From Candidatus Omnitrophota bacterium (GTDB taxonomy: Bacteria > Omnitrophota > Gorgyraeia > Tantalellales > Tantalellaceae), in contig WJMG01000087.1 in the NCBI GenBank assembly GCA_014728075.1, positions 1-33,717 on the forward strand: 33,717 bases of DNA. Direction: 5' to 3'. Shown here piece after piece: positions 30,573-33,717 of the stretch. How positions within the stretch are numbered: position 1 is the stretch's first letter; each line of letters starts with the position of its first letter. Made by a program: the position numbers and the translations under genes. The notes beneath the pieces are model-generated. The model made no database searches and was not told the DNA's origin. It saw nothing but the letters and a program-made list of their open reading frames with translations.

Positions 30573-30608
30573 GAGAGCAGCCGGCCGGGCAAGCAAGGAG
30601 AAGCAAAA

Positions 30609-31508
30609 ATGGCAATAGCGTCAAAAACGATCAGGGAACTTTTAGAGAACGGTGTCCATTTCGGCCATCAGACCAACAAATGGAACCCGAAGATGAAAAA
30701 GTACATTTTCGGGGCCAAGAACGGTATCTACATAATAGATCTTCAGAAGACCGAAAAAGCCCTTAACGAGGCGCTGGACTTCGTGGCGGAAACAGCCTCT
30801 AAAGGAGGGTCTTTCCTTTTCGTGGGAACAAAGAAACAGGCCAAGAACATAATAAAGGGCGAGGCCCAAAAATGCGAGATGTTCTATGTCGCCGAAAGGT
30901 GGCTAGGAGGATGCCTTACCAATTTCAATACCATAAGGCGCAGCGTCGAAAAGCTTGACCAGCTTCAGGAAAAGAAAGAGAGCGAAATATACGCTTCGCT
31001 GGCCAAGAAAGAAAAGGCCCAGATGGACAGGGAGGAGAACAAGCTTCTCAAGAACCTGGGCGGTATACGCGAGATGAAAGAGCTTCCCAGGGCGGTAATA
31101 GTCATAGACGCCGAGGCCGAGGAAATAGCCGTAAGGGAGGCCCGCAAGCTTGGTATTCCGGTGATCGCCTTGATAGACACTAACTGCGACCCGGACCTGA
31201 TAGATTATCCCATACCCGGCAACGACGACGCCATCCGCTCGATCGATTACATAGTCTCCACTATAGCGGGCACCATAAAGAGGGAGAGGGACGCGTTCAT
31301 GGGCGTTACGGAGAAGAAAGAGCCGTCGGAAAAAGAAAAAGCCGCCCCGGAGAAAAAGGAAGAAGCGTCCGGTGAAGAGGAGAAGGCCGCGGAAGAAGCG
31401 CCCGGGAAGGAAGAGGGAGCTTCCCCGGAGGAAGAAGAGCCGGCAAAAGAAGAAGCCGAAGACGAAGAGGATAAGGAAGAGTCCATCGAGGGCGACATAA
31501 AGATATAA
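30609..31508 (+). CDS. rpsB: Ribosomal protein uS2 with charged C-terminal extension
   Basis: uS2 belongs to the small subunit. The 299-residue protein has [51 protein letters not shown] and [13 protein letters not shown], covering the normal protein up to about residue 234. A tail of 65 residues (235-299) of Glu, Lys, Ala and Pro follows, which standard uS2 lacks. The ATG at 30609 follows AAGGAG; a longer frame from 30543 is not S2-like. It begins the conserved rpsB-tsf-pyrH-frr series. Confidence 0.96.
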   Translation: MAIASKTIRELLENGVHFGHQTNKWNPKMKKYIFGAKNGIYIIDLQKTEKALNEALDFVAETASKGGSFLFVGTKKQAKNIIKGEAQKCEMFYVAERWLGGCLTNFNTIRRSVEKLDQLQEKKESEIYASLAKKEKAQMDREENKLLKNLGGIREMKELPRAVIVIDAEAEEIAVREARKLGIPVIALIDTNCDPDLIDYPIPGNDDAIRSIDYIVSTIAGTIKRERDAFMGVTEKKEPSEKEKAAPEKKEEASGEEEKAAEEAPGKEEGASPEEEEPAKEEAEDEEDKEESIEGDIKI

Positions 31509-31586
31509 ACCTTGACTAAGCGACCGAGCGCAAATAACATATAAACAACAAGCAACCGCGGCTCCGGCCGCTGAACAGGAGAAACA

Positions 31587-32177
31587 ATGAGCACACTGGA
31601 GAAGGTAAAACAACTAAGGCAGCAGACCTCGGCCGGCATGAACGCCTGCAGCGCCGCGCTGAAGGAAGCGGACGGCGATCTCGAAAAAGCCGTTGAGATA
31701 CTCAGGAAAAAAGGAATAGCCAAAGCGGCCAAAAAGGCTACCAGGGCCGCGGAACAGGGTGTCGTAGAAAGCTACATCCATCCCGGTGACAGGGTAGGCG
31801 TGCTTCTCGAAGTCAACTGCGAGACCGACTTCGTGGCCAGGAACGAGGATTTCCGCCAGATGACGAAGGATATCGCCATGCAGATAGCGGCGTCGCACCC
31901 GCTTTATGTCCAGAGGGAAGATGTCCCCGAAGACCTTATCTCCAAGGAAAAGGAGATATTCGCCTCGCAGATGAAAGACAAACCGAAAGATGTTCTCGAC
32001 AAGATACTCGAAGGTAAAATAGACAAGTTCTACGGCGAGATCTGCCTTCTCGAGCAGCCGTTCATAAAGGACCCGGACAAGACGGTCCAGGACCTGGTCA
32101 CCGGCGTTATCGCCACTCTCGGGGAGAACATCGTCATCAAGAGGTTCGCGCGTTTCGCCATAGGAGAGGAAGCCTAA
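31587..32177 (+). CDS. tsf: Elongation factor Ts, short form
   Basis: EF-Ts recycles EF-Tu by releasing GDP. The 196-residue protein has the N-terminal UBA-like part ([19 protein letters not shown]), the signature [14 protein letters not shown] that inserts in EF-Tu, and a single shortened core subdomain with [15 protein letters not shown]. coli EF-Ts has about 283 residues; this is the short version known from Thermus, which works as a dimer. AACAGGAG precedes the ATG. Confidence 0.96.
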   Translation: MSTLEKVKQLRQQTSAGMNACSAALKEADGDLEKAVEILRKKGIAKAAKKATRAAEQGVVESYIHPGDRVGVLLEVNCETDFVARNEDFRQMTKDIAMQIAASHPLYVQREDVPEDLISKEKEIFASQMKDKPKDVLDKILEGKIDKFYGEICLLEQPFIKDPDKTVQDLVTGVIATLGENIVIKRFARFAIGEEA

Positions 32178-32193
32178 GGTAAAAGGAGCCCGA

Positions 32194-32913
32194 GTGGCCG
32201 CGAAGACCAAGAAGAAAAGAAGAGTTCTTTTAAAGATAAGCGGTGAAGCCCTTGTCGGCGGCCGTAATTTCGGTATTGACGCCGATATATTGAGTTCTAT
32301 CGCCAAACAGGTCAAGGAAGCCCGCAAGACGGGCACCCAGATAGCCATAGTGATAGGCGGGGGCAATATTTTCCGCGGGATGGCAGCCGCGGCCAACGGC
32401 ATGGACCGCTCGAGCGCCGATTACATGGGAATGCTTGCCACCATGCTGAACGGCCTGGCGCTTCAGGACGCCCTGGAGAAGATCAAAGTGGATACCAGGG
32501 TGCTCACCGCGATAGAGATAAGGGAGCTGGCCGAGCTTTACATCCGCCGCAGGGCTATCAGGCATCTGGAAAAAAACAGGGTAGTGATCTTTGTATGCGG
32601 CACCGGCAATCCCTTCTTCACCACGGATACCGCCGCGGCCCTCAGGGCCAGCGAGATAGACGCCGACATGATACTCAAGGCGACCAAGGTGGAGGGTGTT
32701 TACTCGAAGGACCCGGTAAAGCACAGGGACGCGAAAAAGTTCAAGAAGCTGACTTACATGGAAGTTCTGGAGAAAAGGCTGAAGGTCATGGACGCTACCG
32801 CGATAAGCCTTTGCATGGATAACAATATACCGATAACGGTCTTTAACATAAAGAAAAAGGGAAATATAGCCAAAGCCGTCGAGGGCCGCAGGATCGGCAC
32901 CGTGATCAGCTGA
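32194..32913 (+). CDS. pyrH: UMP kinase PyrH
   Basis: PyrH makes UDP from UMP, in the amino acid kinase fold. The 239-residue protein has [44 protein letters not shown] in two conserved blocks, [17 protein letters not shown] and [11 protein letters not shown]. The start is GTG with AAAGGAG 7 bases upstream. Its place between tsf and frr is conserved. Confidence 0.97.
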   Translation: MAAKTKKKRRVLLKISGEALVGGRNFGIDADILSSIAKQVKEARKTGTQIAIVIGGGNIFRGMAAAANGMDRSSADYMGMLATMLNGLALQDALEKIKVDTRVLTAIEIRELAELYIRRRAIRHLEKNRVVIFVCGTGNPFFTTDTAAALRASEIDADMILKATKVEGVYSKDPVKHRDAKKFKKLTYMEVLEKRLKVMDATAISLCMDNNIPITVFNIKKKGNIAKAVEGRRIGTVIS

Positions 32914-32927
32914 AAGAGGTGATGATT

Positions 32928-33494
32928 ATGGTTCAGACAGAAGTTGACAGGGTTTTAAAGGAAACGGAAGCCAGGATGAAGGCGGCGGTAGAAGCCGTCA
33001 AGAGCGAATTCTCCACTATCCGTACGGGCCGCGCCCATCCGCATCTTGTGGACGGGATAAAGGTGGACTATTACGGCACGAAGACGCCGCTCAAGCAGCT
33101 TGCCAACATCTCGACCCCGGAACCGAGGCTGATAGTCATCCAGCCCTGGGACAAGAACTCGATGGAGCCGATAGAGAAGGCGATACTCACTTCCGATGTC
33201 GGCATAACCCCGACGAACGACGGCAAGGTCATTCGTCTTTCGATGCCGCAGCTTACTTCCGAAAGAAGGCAGGAGCTCGCCAAGGTGATACACAAGATGG
33301 CGGAAGAGGGAAAGGTCTCCATAAGGGGCTCAAGGCATCACGCCAACGACGAGGCCGCCAAGCTTGAGAAAGATAAGGCCATGACCGAGGACGATAAGTT
33401 CCTCACAAAGGACAAGGTGCAGAAGCTTACCGACGAATATGTCGGAAAGATAGACGAGTTATTGAAAGAGAAAGAGACCGAAATAAAAGGATAA
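32928..33494 (+). CDS. frr: Ribosome recycling factor
   Basis: RRF splits the ribosome after termination, with EF-G. The 188-residue protein shows FSTIRTGRAHPHLVDGIKVDYYG, the ISTPEPRLIVIQPWDKN hinge region, GKVIRLSMPQLTSERRQEL and VSIRGSRHHAND. I chose the ATG at 32928 because AGGTGA lies 5 bases before it; the open frame begins at a GTG in 32919 with two further Met codons, which would put the Shine-Dalgarno inside the gene. The length then matches the usual 185. Confidence 0.96.
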   Translation: MVQTEVDRVLKETEARMKAAVEAVKSEFSTIRTGRAHPHLVDGIKVDYYGTKTPLKQLANISTPEPRLIVIQPWDKNSMEPIEKAILTSDVGITPTNDGKVIRLSMPQLTSERRQELAKVIHKMAEEGKVSIRGSRHHANDEAAKLEKDKAMTEDDKFLTKDKVQKLTDEYVGKIDELLKEKETEIKG

Positions 33495-33506
33495 TTTTTT
33501 GATTTC

Positions 33507-33582
33507 GGGCCGCTAGCTCATCCGGTAGAGCAACGCCCTTTTAAGGCGTGGGTGCTTGGTTCGAGTCCAAGGCGGCTCACCA
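33507..33582 (+). tRNA. tRNA-Lys (anticodon TTT)
   Basis: The cloverleaf has acceptor GGGCCGC/GCGGCTC (one G-U pair), D arm GCTC..GAGC, anticodon arm ACGCC-CTTTTAA-GGCGT with TTT, and T arm CTTGG-TTCGAGT-CCAAG. Discriminator is A and CCA is encoded (33580-33582). It begins 13 bases after the frr stop and is followed at once by a long palindromic terminator. Confidence 0.96.
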
Positions 33583-33631
33583 GTTAAAAAGAAACCCGAG
33601 GGGAAACCTTCGGGTTTCTTTTTAACTGGTG
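33578..33631. terminator. 25-bp near-perfect palindromic terminator that includes the tRNA-Lys CCA end
   Basis: Bases 33578-33602 pair with 33607-33631 throughout, with one G-T pair and a four-base loop (GAAA). The core CCCGA/TCGGG is flanked by AAAAAGAAA/TTTCTTTTT, which makes a bidirectional intrinsic terminator. The pairing continues outward through GTTAA/TTAAC to CACCA/TGGTG, so the mature 3' end of tRNA-Lys is part of the stem. Confidence 0.9.
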
Positions 33632-33645
33632 ACCAACGAGGCGAA

Positions 33646-33673
33646 GGGGTATAATCTTTTGAGATAATACCCC
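33646..33673. promoter_or_regulatory. Palindrome containing TATAAT near the right edge
   Basis: GGGGTATAATCT (33646-33657) and AGATAATACCCC (33662-33673) are inverted copies with one mismatch and a four-base loop. TATAAT inside could be a -10 box, but no convincing -35 element is spaced correctly. It may belong to a gene beyond the window. Nothing else is seen after 33674. Confidence 0.4.
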
Positions 33674-33717
33674 GAGTCTGACCGAATGCCGAAGGCATGA
33701 GGAAATGCAGGGGAGAG

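Noticed and set aside
33513-33698. 61-residue minus-strand open frame at the right edge
   Set aside because: It is antisense to tRNA-Lys and its palindromic terminator.

Overview
The window reads as a bacterial chromosome segment of moderate GC content from an organism with an outer membrane: it carries bamA, skp/ompH, four genes of lipid A synthesis and a PpiD-like periplasmic chaperone. A spoVG gene and a Firmicutes-like order (ispE, spoVG, glmU, prs, ctc/rplY, pth) sit beside these diderm genes. That mixture, together with a split transketolase, a very small COX24/AURKAIP1-type basic protein and a short form of EF-Ts, suggests a deep-branching diderm lineage. My best guess is Omnitrophota (former OP3). 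This is inference from gene content, not a phylogenetic result.

Layout. Positions 1-1130 hold no protein gene. They contain one intact tRNA-Phe, two truncated tRNA-Phe pieces, terminators and repeats. On the minus strand follow a PpiD/SurA-like chaperone (1246-2700) and a small class II aldolase (2856-3407). An AT-rich divergent promoter island (about 3575-3641) then leads into hisG. Downstream on the plus strand are a 31-residue basic protein, a TPR protein, and a split transketolase (6371-7207 and 9901-10848) whose halves are separated by a membrane-anchored FtsH-like protease and a lipoprotein of unknown function. Next comes a housekeeping block: ispE, spoVG (with an inserted zinc ribbon), tRNA-Gln, glmU, prs, rplY, pth, rpsF, ssb, rpsR, rplI, dnaB. 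The envelope block follows: bamA, skp, lpxC, fabZ, lpxI on plus, then lpxB and a Gfo/Idh oxidoreductase on minus, then an MsbA-like ABC transporter on plus. The window ends with rpsB, tsf, pyrH, frr and tRNA-Lys.

How the genes work together. The envelope block covers outer-membrane protein assembly (BamA, Skp) and lipid A synthesis and export (LpxC, FabZ, LpxI, LpxB, MsbA-like). lpxA, lpxD and lpxK are absent from the places where they often occur. GlmU supplies UDP-GlcNAc for this pathway. The rpsF-dnaB and rpsB-frr blocks are classic translation and replication operons.

The most unusual property lies between the genes. Many intergenic gaps are filled with degenerate arrays of short words (for example AGTAAAAAGT, TAGCGTATAGCG, CTGATATCTGA, GACCTCCGACCT), usually followed by the same words in reverse complement and reverse order, so that they form long imperfect hairpins at gene 3' ends. 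The terminators of two of the three tRNA-Phe/tRNA-Lys units likewise extend into an exact mirror copy of the tRNA CCA end, and the third mirrors its 3' trailer. A repeat of about 150 bp occurs twice in opposite orientation, 28 kb apart. I saw no insertion sequence, CRISPR array, phage gene or rRNA.
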